NCBI GenBank assembly: GCA_963575745.1
Contig: CAUYUJ010008120.1
Location: 1-42,204 of the forward strand
Source of the DNA: Prorocentrum cordatum
Lineage: Eukaryota > Sar > Dinophyceae > Prorocentrales > Prorocentraceae
DNA length: 42,204 nucleotides
Direction: 5' to 3'
The position numbers were made by a program, and so were the translations under genes. The stretch's first letter is position 1; each line of letters opens with the position of its first letter. Under the pieces are notes generated by a model. That model made no database searches. It was not told the DNA's origin and saw only the letters and a list, made by a program, of their open reading frames with translations. Shown here piece after piece: positions 28,339 to 39,540 of the stretch.

Positions 28339-29011
28339 CTGGAGCCACGCAGGAGGCCGAGGATCGAGAAGCAGGACCGATGACGAGCAGGACCGACGAG
28401 GAGCAGGATCGAGGAGGAGGAGGAGGATAAGGAAAGGAGGAGGATCGAGGAGGAGGAAAGGACAAGGGTCGATAGAGCGGATCGAGGAAGAGGATCGAAC
28501 ACGGAGCATGGAGCACGGACTGGCCTGCCTCCAAGGAGGCAGGTCCGAGGCTGGACGAGGAGGAGAAGGAGGAGGCTTGAGATCGAGGATGAGGGCCGAA
28601 AAGGGGATCGAGGAAGAAAGGACGAGCGTAGAGACGGCACGGAGAGGAGTTGCGCAGCCTCCACCCCCAACGAGCGACGCCACGGCACGCTCGCGCAGAC
28701 CAGGAATACAGGCGCCAGGGACAAGGACAAAGAGAAGGTTCGAGGATCGAGGTGGCTGGACGTCTTTAGCCCTCTCTGGACCTCCGGACGCCTCTGGAGA
28801 CTTCCCGCGAGGGAGGAGGATTGTGCTAGAATTGTGCTACTTAGGACTTACGCAGATGGATAGCACTACGCAAGCCGCCTTCGCCGTGCAAGTTTAGACT
28901 TACAGGCGCTTCCCGATGGATGGATGGCGGCCCTCCCACAAACGCATCAATCGACCCTTGGCCGTCCGAGCTCGGGCGGGCCTATAGCCCTCCTTCACAC
29001 GGTTCGTCCAC
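28339..29011. other. purine-rich (GGAGGATCGA) repeat-like DNA, no gene
   Basis: GAGGAGGATCGAGGA-type degenerate repeats from about 28385 to 28640, then mixed sequence. No frame is convincing. Confidence 0.5.
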
Positions 29012-32000
29012 TTACACTGAGCGTAGGAAGAGCATCGCCTGTAGAACACAAAAAACGGGGCACAACACGAGGTGGTGTCGTTGCCCCTGTGCCTTAAGGA
29101 TGCGTGCTTGTCGGGCTTTGAATTCGATAGCTTCTTCGCCCGACGGCCCGCTCTGAGTCTGGCTTGTGGCCCTGGGAGTACGACGGTCCCTGGGGCCCAC
29201 AGACGGGGAGGGGGGAGGCATCAGAGGAGGAGCAGGATTCGACTCGGCGGCCTGACTCGGGACAGGTCCACTGATGCTGCTCGCTTCGACATCGTTTATC
29301 GTGTCGACGACATCGGACGACATAGCGCCGAGCCTGATAGCAAACTCCAGCTCAGCTACCATGGTACGCTTTTGCTGAGACGCCTGGCGCTGCCAGATCG
29401 GGTGAGCGCACAAGTTAGCCCCCTCCTTCACGTATTTGTCCGCGAAGCGGTTGCCTTTGAACAGTCCCTCGCCAAACTCTTGCCGCTGGGCTCAGGTGAC
29501 TTGGGCCTTGCGGTTTATTATCTGGACGGTCCTGGGGCCCAGCCCTCCAATATCGTTGACCAGAAACCAAAACTCTCGCCAGAGAACGCTGTGTGCCCTG
29601 GCAGGGGGCGAGCACCACTCCTCCCCTTTGGATGTTCCGTCTACTGCCGCCTGGCAGTCGCAAGAGATTTTGAGGGGCGGCCTCGCGCCCCTCAGCACCT
29701 GAAAGATAGCGTGCAGCTCTGACGGATATATCCCTTGCCGATTTTGAGGCATGGGCAGGGGGCTGAAATCTGAAAAACCTCTGCTCTCCCCTGAGGCACC
29801 CAAGGTGGCGAAGTTCCACCCCGCACGCGTAAGGGGGACAAATTCACCGTACAGGAGTGGTCCATATGTAGAGACCTCTCCTGTGATGACCCCTGGCTGT
29901 TCGCCCTCATGTTGGACCTCGGCCGAGACTGGCAGAACATCCAGGAGTTCTATAGGGTCCTCGGAAATTCCTCTGGCCCAGAGGGATTCAAAACCTGGGA
30001 ACGGGTTTGCTCCTTTCTGCTGCACGTGCCTGCCACCTATACGCCTGCGCATCACATGACGCGCTCTGCATACGTACGTGCGGCGCAAGTCAGCACCTGC
30101 AACATTCATATCAACCAGTGCCAAAACGTGCACCTCGGTCCCGCGCGTGACTGTAGCTGGACTCAGGGTGCTGCAAACAAGGCGAATTACAGTTATAATG
30201 CACACGCCTGCAGGCCCTCTCACTAGGCCCCACGGTCTCGGATGCCCGTGGAGTCGCATGACCCACGAGCGCCAGCTCGTCACCAAGAGGCCGCGCGTGT
30301 CCATGTACGTCTCATCCTGCCCCGCCCTGGGCCACTCCACGATGGGCCCCGCGTCGGCGCTCACGGCAGGGTCCGCGTCCTCCGCCAGCAGCAGCGGCGC
30401 GGCCGTCCTTCCCTTGTAGCAGCCATGGGCGGCCGCCGCCACCGTCTGCCTGCACGTGGCGATCAGCGTGTCTATGTCGTCCTGCCCGCGTGTGCCGTAG
30501 AACTCCGACGGCGTGCCCCCGAGCTTGACCACCTTCTCCGCTGCGCCTCCTGCTGCCTTGACCCGCTGGGTGTTCCAGCTCCTGGCCGTGGCATCCGCGA
30601 TCCTCTTGGACTGGGCTCCGACACGACGTCGCCGCTCAGCTAACTGGGTCGCACCCGAATGTACGGCTTGTCGCACCACCTGAATGCCCATCTGCTTGCT
30701 GTGGCTGTCCAGCTGCCACTCGACTCTGCCATGTGAGACTGCGACAACGGTCATGCCGTCTCTGCCTCTCGATAGCTACCGCTTGAGCACCTGCTCGAAA
30801 ACGAGGACGATCTCGTCGGTCAGCCTCATGTGGGGCGCCGCCACGGCGGCCACATCGCCTCGGGTCGACGCCTCTAGGTCGTCGAAGTATAGGCACACGC
30901 CTGCCCTCGGGCTCGCGACGTAGAGGTCGTCGATGGTGCCGATGAGACCGAGGGACAAGCACAGCGGGCTGCACACGGATCCTGCCACGATCCCTCGCTC
31001 CCAGAAGTTGCCCTCGGTGTTGCACCCATACAGCGCCACTCTCTCCATCATAGCTCGCGCCGTCGGGGCTCTCTTGTCCCTGACCGCTGGGGGCGCAAAC
31101 TCTCGCATCTTGTAGACAGCCTTAGCGCCGTGCCCATTGTGGGCTGGCAGTCCATCGCCGTCAAAGCATTGATGTATATTCCAGTGCATCTCGAAAGCGT
31201 ACATGCGGTCGTGCCAGAAGGCGTTCCGAGCTTCGTGGTCGATGTACTCCCGACTGAGGGGGCGCGGCCTCTGCACTGGAGGGGTGGGGCACCCTGTTGG
31301 CACGACCAATGCCCAAGGCACCTTCTGTGTGAGCTTGAGGGCCTGTGGCATGCCTTCCTTGGTCGGTGCGCTGAGCACCAGTCCTGCCTTCCAGCCATGG
31401 ATGAGCCTGGCTGACAGCAGCTTCACTTGCTTGGGCGCCAGCTGGTGCTCCTTATCGAAGACGACTGGCGCCTCGTCCTGGTAGCGCAGCTGGTGCAGCA
31501 CCGTCTCGAACTTGTTGGGGGTGTTCGCATTGCACGTGATGAACACCTGTTTGTCTGACCTGGTACTTGCACACTGCTCGGATATGTCGCTAGGACCGCT
31601 ACAGGCTCGACTTCCGCTTCGCGGACTGGAACCCATCAGCCATATCAGCAAGACTAGTATGCAACATTGGCCCACGCTTCTGGACTCCATGATCCTTGGC
31701 ACCGGCCTGCTTGGGGGCTGTCTCGATCTCCTGGGGCTTGCCTTGGCCTTGAGCTGGAGGGCGTCCTCGCTCTGCTCCTCGGGGCCTGCACAGGCGCGCC
31801 TCTTGTAACGTGGGCAGTCGCCGCTGAGGCTTGCCCCGTCTTCGTCCATCGCCACCGCCGTCTTCTCTGCGGCGTTCGCCTTCTTCTTTGCCACGAGCGC
31901 GAGGGCCGCTTCCACCAGCTTGGTGACCTCCGCATCCTGCTCCTCGCCGTCCGACCCGAGGGCCGTCTTGGCGAGCTCCAGGTGCACGCAGACCGAGTCC

Positions 32001-32536
32001 CAGCGCTTGGACATGGGGGGCCTGGCCAGCGACTTCTCCTTGCCGCGGAGGAACTCGACCTTCTTCCCCGCCTGCTCGGCCTTGTTCTGCGCCACGTGCA
32101 GCTGAGTCTGGATGTCCTCAAGCTGCCTCCTGAGCTTCGCCACTTGGGCGTCTGCCTTTGTCTGCGCTCTCTCTGCTCCACGGAGACGGCGGCGCACTGC
32201 CACATCCGCGTCGCATGCTGGTAGTGTTGCTTCCTTATGTGCCAGCGGCCCAACGATCTGCTCATGCAGCTTCGTCGTGGCCTCCGATGCGAACCCCATG
32301 CCAGGTTCCTGCGCGAGCTGATCCAGATCTTTGAGGCGGGCCCTGTAGATCTTCAGCTTCTCCGCAAACCCTGACGTGGTCTCCTTCGAGGCGTCGCCAT
32401 CGGCGTCCTGGTGCGTGTCCTTCGGTTTGTCGCCCTGCCAGTCGCTCTTGGACGCCAGCCGAGGCTTCTTACACCAGTAGCATACTTTCGTCGTTCCCCA
32501 ACAATCATCTGCGTGGCACGCTGCGCAGGTCCACAT
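29012..32536 (-). pseudogene. LINE (non-LTR retrotransposon) pol remnant with two in-frame stops
   Basis: One - strand frame runs from ATG 32536 to 29012, about 1,175 codons, broken only by TAG at 30776-30778 and TGA at 29492-29494. In order: a CxxC-x11-CxxC zinc finger (Cys4, 7, 19, 22); a coiled coil (about 100-190); part of an AP-endonuclease-like region (CNANTPNKFETVL, then RLIHGWKAGLVLSAPTKEG); an RT core with GIVAGS and the catalytic YFDDL (about 30880); a thumb region; RNase H pieces (SELHAIF, SCDCQAAVDG), with GNRFADKY after the second stop. The endonuclease and RT fingers appear shortened or rearranged. The first RNase H acid seems lost (TYGPLL where a D-G-S would be expected). This order is typical of dinoflagellate LINEs. 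It is a dead copy. Confidence 0.8.
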
Positions 32537-32654
32537 CGCCAGACTTCGGGGGCATCAGGCTGCTCGGGGCGGCAGTGCCACTGCCAAGCTTGCCGTTCCC
32601 TGCGACACGAGAAACCTCCTGGCACCTGGAAAAATCTCGAGTCGGGCAATGGCT

Positions 32655-32860
32655 CGCGAGGGAGGAGGAGGAGGAAGAAGAGGAGGAGGAGGAGGAGGAG
32701 GAGGAAGAGGAGGAGGAGGAGGAGGAGGCGGAGGAGGAGGAGGAGAGGAGGAGAAGAGGAGGGAGGAGGGCCCAGCGTAGAGGAAGAGGAGGAGGGGAAG
32801 ATGAGGAGGAGAGGAGGAGGAGGGGAAGGGGGGAAGAGGAAAGTGGGGAAGGGGGATGGG
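32655..32860. repeat. (GGA)n purine tract upstream of the LINE start
   Basis: GGAGGAGGAAGAGGAGG tract with G-runs, beginning about 120 bases beyond the LINE ATG. No coding signal. Confidence 0.9.
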
Positions 32861-33107
32861 GAGGGTGAGGAATGAGAGCAGGAGGTTGGCTGTCCGCGGA
32901 GCGCGAGGAGGATATTCAGCACCAGTCGCCTGGGGCCGCATCGCCACAGACGTTGTGCGGAGGTTGCGCGACTGCTCCGCGCCTGGTATACTGGCCGTCG
33001 GGCACGATGAGTGCCTCTTCAGCGGTGACGGTCGGTAGCGAGCAGCAAGGGGGCAGGGCGGTGGGGGCGGTCTCGTGTGATAACGCAGAGAACTTCTTGG
33101 AAGTACG

Positions 33108-33142
33108 TTGCCCCTCCTCCTCCTCCTCAGCATCAGCATCAG

Positions 33143-33202
<60 letters not shown>

Positions 33203-33380
33203 TGTCATCGTCATTGTCATCGTCATCATCATCATCATCCTGATCATCATCATCAGCATCATCATCATCGTCCTCCTCTTCCTCTTCCTCGTCCTACTCC
33301 TCCTGCTCCTCCTCTTCCTCCTCATCATCATCCTCATCCTCCTCATCCTCCTCATCCTCATCCTCGTCCATCATCATCAT
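33108..33380. repeat. (CAT)n / (TCC)n microsatellite
   Basis: CATCATCAT repeats with GTCATC variants pass into CTCCTCCTC and back to CATCATCAT. The long Ile, Ser or Met runs are artefacts. Confidence 0.95.
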
Positions 33381-33919
33381 CATGGCCCCTCAAAAGCCAT
33401 ACGCCCCCCCCCCCCCACACCGTGTAAGAAGCGGGAGGGAGGGGCACCCCCGAGATGGCACAGGATTGACAATATCGGATATGGTCGATGATAACACACG
33501 AGATGCACTTCTGCACGCGTGTCTGCATCGCACGTGCTGGACCGACTCCGCACTGATTCAAAACGCCGAGGTTCACGGCCCCGCCTGATCACAATACCAT
33601 CTGCGAAGTAACTCCGTAACAGCACGGCAACTAGTTTTACGAATAGCCATGTGGGCGTGGGATACACACGCTAACCTGGCATTACGAGAATGGCGTCCCA
33701 ACGTTGGTTTACGTTGTGAAAGCAACAGAACAATTGTTCGCATGGCAATGCTAATGACGTGGATACGGTATCTGTATAAACGGAAACGCGCAAGCAAGCG
33801 AAGCAGGCAAGAAAAAACGTCTCGGACGGAAGTCCGATACCAATGCACCTAGGCCCACCTGAACGGCTGACGATGCCTCCAGCGAATGCCAACGATACGC
33901 GCGCCCGTACATGTCCGTA
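33381..33919. other. no recognised gene
   Basis: Mixed sequence of lower GC than the surroundings. Short frames on both strands have no domain. Confidence 0.45.
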
Positions 33920-34055
33920 TCTACGTGTGTGTGTGTGTGTGAATGTGTGTGTGGTGTGTGTGGCTGTGTGTTTGTTTTGTGTGTGTGCGTGTGCGTGTGC
34001 GTGTGCGTGTGCGTGTGCGCGTGTGTGTGTGTGTGTGTGCGCGTGTGCTTCTCAT
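33920..34055. repeat. (GT)n / (GCGTGT)n microsatellite
   Basis: GTGTGTGT and GTGCGTGTGC repeats, alternating purine-pyrimidine like the tract at 17.75-18.02 kb but shorter. A further short (GT)n run is at 34676-34702. Confidence 0.95.
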
Positions 34056-35077
34056 TCATTTCAATCATCGGACGCAGTTCTCAGCACACACTATGCTTTT
34101 AGGCCTGAGATTTCTCTCGGACAGTAGCTCGAAACCTGTATGCTCGATTTCTTTTCTTTTCTTTTGGTCTAATGTCTCGGGCTGTCAGCGTTGGGTAATC
34201 CGCGCGTCGCCGTTGTCGGGACTCTTGGGGTCCTGGTGGAGTGCCAGCGCAAGCTCTCTGTCTTCCTCTTCCTCTCTCTCTCCTGCTTGTTTTCTTCCTC
34301 GCCTTCGTCCTCCTGCCTCTTGGCCGTGGCCCCGCTCCCTCCCCCCCTCGCCTGTGCCTCCTGGCCGTGATCCTACCAGATAGCTGCCGTCTGGCATTCA
34401 CATGGCAGCCTTTATGTTCAAAGCCTCCGAGCGGGGGGGGTCAGGAGCTCGCTCAAGGCCTAAGGGCCGCACTTACGTATTGGCTCCTCGCTCGACTGCG
34501 CTTGTGACAAGATACGGAAAGACTCACGACATCTTTCTCATGTGTTGCTTCAGTGTGTGATTGCCTACGCCTATCGGCGATTTAGGCTTCGCCTCTCCTG
34601 GCACTCAACGGTGGTGACGTCTTGGGGAGCTGGTCTGCGGGAGCCCGTGTGTCTTGCTAACTACAACTCGTCCAAGTGTGTGTGTGTGTGTATGTGTGTG
34701 TCGTCTTTCCTCGTCATGCACGGAAGAGGACAAACACGGGACGCCGACAGCCACAGACATCCTGTGGGAGCCGGCATTGAAAACCTACTTCCGTGGCACT
34801 GGCTCCATTCAATGTTGTGCTACACCATGGGATCACATAAGTCCGCCGGCCCACTTGTGGGGCCACCAGGCTGTAGGCCAGAGATTCGCAGTTTCCTGTG
34901 CCAGTTGCAGCTTCCAGTTTCCACTGTTACAGCTCTGCTTCTTGCTGCTTGCTGTTCCTTTTTGACTTCTTCCTGCTTACGGTTCCTTGTTGATGGACCG
35001 CGCGAGGGGGGGAGGCCCAAAACGGGCATTTTCACCATGCCCAAATCGTATTGTATGAATTGCTGGGGTGGGTTAAA
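34056..35077. other. no recognised gene
   Basis: Mixed sequence; a + frame from about 34542 is open for 217 codons but ends in the 73-bp repeat and has no domain. Confidence 0.4.
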
Positions 35078-35190
35078 ACTGACACCCCTCACGCAGATCG
35101 GCGGGGTCAGGGTCCAAAAACATAAGGGATTTGCCACTTTTCTAAAATCCGGTGGCACCCCTCACGCAGATCGGCGGGGACAGGGTCCAA
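35078..35190. repeat. 73-bp repeat, 1.5 copies (outlier of the 36.9-kb array)
   Basis: CACCCCTCACGCAGATCGGC occurs at 35084 and 35157, 73 bases apart, with the following GGGGTCAGGGTCCAAAAAC. It is the same unit as the array at 36945-37510, from which it is now separated by 1.8 kb of other repeats. Confidence 0.9.
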
Positions 35191-35278
35191 CATGATCGAC
35201 CCACGAACCCGGAAAGGAATATAGAAATGTAACGCATGGCAGCGTTTTCAAAGACACCTGATTGGGTGAAGGGCAAGT

Positions 35279-36020
35279 GCAATGCTGATTGTATCGATCT
35301 TGATGTACCGTGCCGAGGTGCTGAATTGCGATGTGCCATGCCGCGGTTGTGCTCTATAGCGTCGTGGATCGAGTCCTCCTTTGCATCCGAGTCCTGACCG
35401 AACTGATCTGGATCTTAAGCTCGAGCGGCCTGAACACATGGAAGCTGCCCCAGAGCTAATTGACAAGGGGGCATGCCAGGAGGACGTGCCGCGAAACGTC
35501 CCAAGGGACGCGCCAGGCGACGTGCCAGGGGACGTGCCATGGGGTCGCACCGTAGGACGTGCCAAAGGGACGCGCTACGGAACGTGCCAATGGATGTGCC
35601 ACGGAATGTGCCAGGGGACGCGCCACGCGACGTGCCAGGGGGACTCGCCAAGGGACGCCCCACGGAACGTGCCAAGGAACGTGCTGAAAGGCAATGCTGA
35701 TTGTATCGATCTTGATGTACCGTGCCGAAGTCTGTGCTGTGCTGCACCGTGCTGAATTGCGATGTGCCATGCCGCGGTTGTGCTTTATAGCGTCGTGGAT
35801 CGAGTCCTCCCTTGCATCCGAGTCCTGACCGAACTGATCTGGATCTTAAGCTCGAGCTGCCTGAACACATAGAAGCTGCCCCAGAGCTAATTGACAGGGG
35901 GACATGCCAGGAGGACGCGCCACGGAACGTCTCAAGGGACGCGCCAGGCGACATGCCAGGGGACGTGCCATGGGGACGCACCGCGGGACGTGCCAAGGGG
36001 ACGCGCTACGGAACGTGCTG
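35279..36020. repeat. ~413-bp direct duplication containing GACGTGCCA micro-repeats
   Basis: The segment beginning GCAATGCTGATTGTATCGAT at 35279 recurs at 35692. It runs through CGAGTCCTGACCGAACTGAT and on to a stretch of degenerate GGGACGTGCCA repeats. The second copy breaks off near 36020, where the 75-bp array begins. The Met/Pro/Arg-rich frames are repeat artefacts. Confidence 0.88.
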
Positions 36021-36812
36021 GACACAAGCGTTTCGCTCGAGACATCCTGTCAAAATCCTCATTCTAGACATCCGCCCGAGCGACCTGGACACGTGAAAAC
36101 AAACGTTTCGCTCAACACATCCTCAACACATTCTCATGCTAGGCATCCGCCTGGGCGAACTGGACACGTGAAAACAAGTAGTTCGCTCGAGACATCCTCG
36201 GCACATCTTCATGTGAGACGTCCGCCTGGGTGACCTGGGCACATGAAAACAAGCGTTTCGCTCGAGACGTTTTCAACACCTACTCATTCTAGACATCCGC
36301 CTTGGCGACCTGTACACGTGAAAGCAAACGTCTCACTCGAGACATCCTCAACACATCTTCATGTTAGACATCCGCCTGAGCGACCTGGACACGTGAAAAC
36401 AAGCGTATATATTGAGACATTCTCAACACATTCTCATGCTAGGCATCCGCCTGGGCAACCTGGACACGTGCAAACAAGCATCTCGATCGAGACTTCCTCA
36501 ACACCTCCTCATTCTAGACATCCGCCTGGGCGACGAGGACGCGTGAAACCAAGCGTCTCGCTCGAGATATCCTCAACAAATCCTAGCGCTTGACCTCTGC
36601 CTGGGCAACCTGGAGGCGTGAAACCAAGCGTCTCGCTCGAGACATCCTCAAGACCTGGGCACGTGAAACCAAGCATTTCACTTGAGAGATCCTCTAAATT
36701 CTGGTCCCCAGGAGAGGACAATCTATAACACACAACAAGCGTTTCGCTCGAGACATCCTCAACAAATTCTGAAAAACAAGCGTTTCGCTCGAGACATCGA
36801 GACATCCTCAAA
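36020..36812. repeat. ~75-bp tandem array (AAGCGTTTCGCTCGAGACATC)
   Basis: About ten units of AAACAAGCGTTTCGCTCGAG, then ACATCCTCAACAC and a CTAGACATCCGCCTGGGCGA segment. Marker positions near 36041, 36116, 36191, 36265, 36341, 36416 and 36491 give a 75-bp period; later units are shortened. 75 is divisible by three, which keeps frames open. Confidence 0.88.
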
Positions 36813-36944
36813 TTTTAATTCGCCAGCCCTCTTCCCACTCGTTATTTATCGCAAAAGAAATCAGCCGGCCCTCTTCCCGTCAAATCCGAAGGTAAACCTC
36901 TAAAAAACAACCCTGGGCATGCGCCCTTCCGGGAAAAACACAAG

Positions 36945-37512
36945 GGGATTTGCCTCTTTTCTGAAATTCGGTGGCACCCCTCACGCAGATCGGCGGGGTC
37001 AGGGTCCAAAAACACACGGGATTTGCCACATTTCTGACATTCGGTGACACCCCTCACATAGATCGGCGGGGTCAGGATGCAAAAACACACGGGATCCGTC
37101 ACATTTCAGAAATCCGGTGGCACCCCTCACGCAGATCGGCGGGGTCAGGGTCCAAAAACGAAAAGGATTCGCTACATTTTTGACGTTCGGTGGCATCACG
37201 CAGATCGGCAGGGTCAGGGTCCAAAAACACACGGGATTTGCTACTTTTCTCGAATTCGGTGACACACCTCACGCAGATCGGTGGGGACAGGGTCCAAAAA
37301 CACATGGGATTTGCCACATTTCTGACATTCGGTGGCGCACCTCACGCAGATCGGCGGGGTCAGTGTCCAAAAACTCAAGGGATTTGCCACTTTTTCTAAA
37401 ATTCGGCGGCAACCCTCACGCAGATCCGTAGGGTCAGGGTCCAAAAACACGAAAGATTTGCCACAGTGCTGAAATCCGGTGGCACCCGTGACGCAGATCC
37501 GTAGGGTCAGAA
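36945..37512. repeat. 73-bp tandem array, eight units
   Basis: ACGCAGATC or a variant occurs at 36983, 37056, 37129, 37198, 37271, 37344, 37418 and 37491. The unit also contains GGGTCCAAAAACACA and GGGATTTGCCAC. Units differ by several substitutions and one 4-base deletion. Confidence 0.93.
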
Positions 37513-37537
37513 GCGAAAAACAAACAGGTCCCAACAC

Positions 37538-37629
37538 TGCTTCACGGCGAAGCCAAGCCTCATGACTTCGCTCTTCCATGGCCCATTCTCCGAGAGAGGT
37601 GGCCGGCGGCAGGGGGCGAAACCCTTACA
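37538..37629. repeat. copy of the intron-start-like sequence at 38634-38727
   Basis: TCATGACTT(C)GCTCTTCC through CCGGCGGCAGGGGGCGAA to CCCTTAC matches 38656-38726 with few differences. On the - strand both begin GTAAGGG and continue CTTCGCCCCCTGCC or TTTCGCCCCCTGCC. In this copy the DNA upstream of the GTAAGGG is not coding. Confidence 0.85.
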
Positions 37630-37649
37630 GATATACATGAAGATGCATT

Positions 37650-37744
37650 TACATATATATATATATATATATAGAGATATATGGAACTATACAGAAATTT
37701 ATATATATACATGAAAGCACACCTGAATAGTGTACATGTATCTC

Positions 37745-37816
<72 letters not shown>
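37650..37816. repeat. (TA)n microsatellite
   Basis: Runs of alternating TA at 37654-37690 and 37747-37813, with mixed sequence between. The stretch 37817-38094 after it has no recognised gene. Confidence 0.95.
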
Positions 37817-37817
<1 letters not shown>

Positions 37818-38094
37818 TGCAGGCCGTTTGTCCGAAAGTAGGCTTTGTCTTGGGGGATGCTACTTGTTCGTGAAGACACTGGTGGGTGCCAGACCCCAGG
37901 GTTCCTTGGCCATGTTTCCTTACAAAGGGGTTCCCCAGGGTTCCCTGGTCCCGCTTCTTTAAAGGCCATGCCCAGGTTGCTTGGTCGTGGGTTCCTCGGG
38001 GGTCCCCCAGGTTCCACGTGCTCCTTGGTCTTGCTTCATTCTTGTATGCGCAGCAATGCCACGCCATACGAAGGAATGGTCAGGCAATGGCGAG

Positions 38095-38385
38095 GGAGGC
38101 CAAGCAACGCCAAGCAATGCAAAGCGATGCCAAGCAATGCAAAGCAGTGAAAATAAATGCCAGGCAACACAAAGGAATGCAAAGCAACACTAAGCGAAGC
38201 CAAGAAATTTCAAGCAAAGCCAAGGAATGGACTTTGAAGCTAAGTACCGCAAATAATGCTGAGAAGCGCAAAGCAACGCAAACAATTGCAAATCATTGCC
38301 AAGCGGTGCCCAGCGATGCCAAACAATGCCAAGCAATGCAAAGAAATGCCAAGTAACGCTGGGCAAGACAAAGCAGTGTCTGCCA
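38095..38385. repeat. 10-bp minisatellite (CAAGCAATGC)
   Basis: About 25 degenerate copies of CAAGCAATGC with CAAAGCGATG-type variants. The Lys/Gln/Asn/Ala-rich + frames are artefacts. Confidence 0.92.
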
Positions 38386-38633
38386 AGCCATGCCGGTCAG
38401 GAAGCGTTCCCCCGAGAGGGGTCGCGCCAGGTCCATTGTCGCTTGCGAACGCTCGTCGGCGCCTTCTGGCACGGCTTCCTGCAGCCCCCCTTCCCGAGGG
38501 AGTGGAGCATCATCTGGACGTCCTGGAAGGGCGTGTCGCTGGATCCGCCGGCCCCCTTGTGGGGCAATCGCCAGGTGTGGTAACCCCTCTTGTGATCAGT
38601 TGGTTTTGCTGATTGCGACTCGGCTTCGCATGA

Positions 38634-38727
38634 AGTTTCGACGACAGCGCCAAGGCCTCATGACTTAGCTCTTCCATGGCCCATTCTCCGAGAGAGGGGG
38701 CCGGCGGCAGGGGGCGAAGCCCTTACG
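38634..38727. repeat. copy 2 of the 37.5-kb duplicated block, abutting the exon end
   Basis: This block begins, on the - strand, exactly at the GTAAGG donor-like site of the domain exon and extends about 75-90 bases into the presumed intron. See the copy at 37538-37629. Confidence 0.85.
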
Positions 38728-39266
38728 GATAATCCTGGGTACCACTCGGGGTGCTTCGCGAACCCACCCTCGAGCAGCCACGCCACGGAGTGATGGCAAA
38801 GGCTGCCCTCCGCCGCGTCCTCGCAGTCGGACGCGCCCGCGGCGGTGGCCGGGCCGTCGGACGCCTGCGCGGGGCTGCTCTCCCCCTCCTCCCTCCTCCC
38901 TCCTCCTCCTCCTCCTCCTCCTCCTCCTCCTCCTCCTCCTCCTCCTCCTCCTCCTCCACCTCCCTCCTCCTCCTCCCCCTCCTCCTTCCTCCTCCTTCTC
39001 CTCCTCCTCCTCCTCCTCCTCGTCCTCCTCCTCCTCGGCGCCCCCGTGCTCGCCAGCAGCTCCTCGAGCTCGGCGGCGCCGAAGCCGTGCGCCTGGGCCT
39101 CGCCCATCTGCAGGAGCCCCAGCGCGTGCTGCTGCCGCTCGACGTCGGCGTGCTCCGGGGCGCAGGGCAGCGTGCACTGGGCCACGCCGAGCTGGTGCAG
39201 CAGCGACTGGAAGTCCCAGGCGGTGTACTGGCCCACGTCCCCCGGAAACCAGTCCGGGTGCTCAGT
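38727..39266 (-). CDS. exon-like region with two HPxWY/FPG domains around an acidic/Gly linker
   Basis: - strand, one open frame. The first domain reads T-E-HPDWFPG, then W-D-F-Q-S-L-L-H-Q-L-G, C-T-L-P-C, followed by a helical E-L-E-E-L-L region. A (GAG)n-encoded low-complexity linker follows, then SSPAQASDGPA. The second domain starts G-S-L-C-H-H-S-V-A-W-L-L-E-G-G-F and reaches HPEWYPGLS, where coding ends at TCC/GTAAGG, a strong donor-like sequence (38726). So the second domain would continue in a downstream exon. Two domains in one frame with conserved spacing make this the best host-gene candidate. No known function or catalytic motif; paired cysteines hint at a disulphide or metal site. 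Confidence 0.55.
38895..39035. repeat. (CTC)n microsatellite inside the domain-bearing frame
   Basis: CTCCTCCTC with a few CTT and CAC interruptions. If translated on - it gives Arg/Gly/Glu runs between the two domains. Confidence 0.92.
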
Positions 39267-39393
39267 GGCGCCTCGAATTCCCTCCCACCCCACCCTCCAC
39301 GCCGTGCTCCAGTCCTCCCCTGCCCGCTGCCCTTACACCTCGGGGTATGTCCCCCTCCTCTCCCAAATCCTCCGTCCGTTTTTCTCCACATGT

Positions 39394-39540
39394 GTAATAT
39401 ATATATATATATATATATACGTGTACACATACAACTGCGTGCACGTATTATAAACATATGCACTTGTTACACTAAAATGTGTATATATATGTATATATAT
39501 ACACATAGATGTACATATATGCACATACACACACACACCA
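39394..39540. repeat. (TA)n / (CA)n microsatellites
   Basis: A TA run at 39397-39420, further TATA(C/G) runs at 39480-39502 and CACACACA at 39525-39538. Confidence 0.9.
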
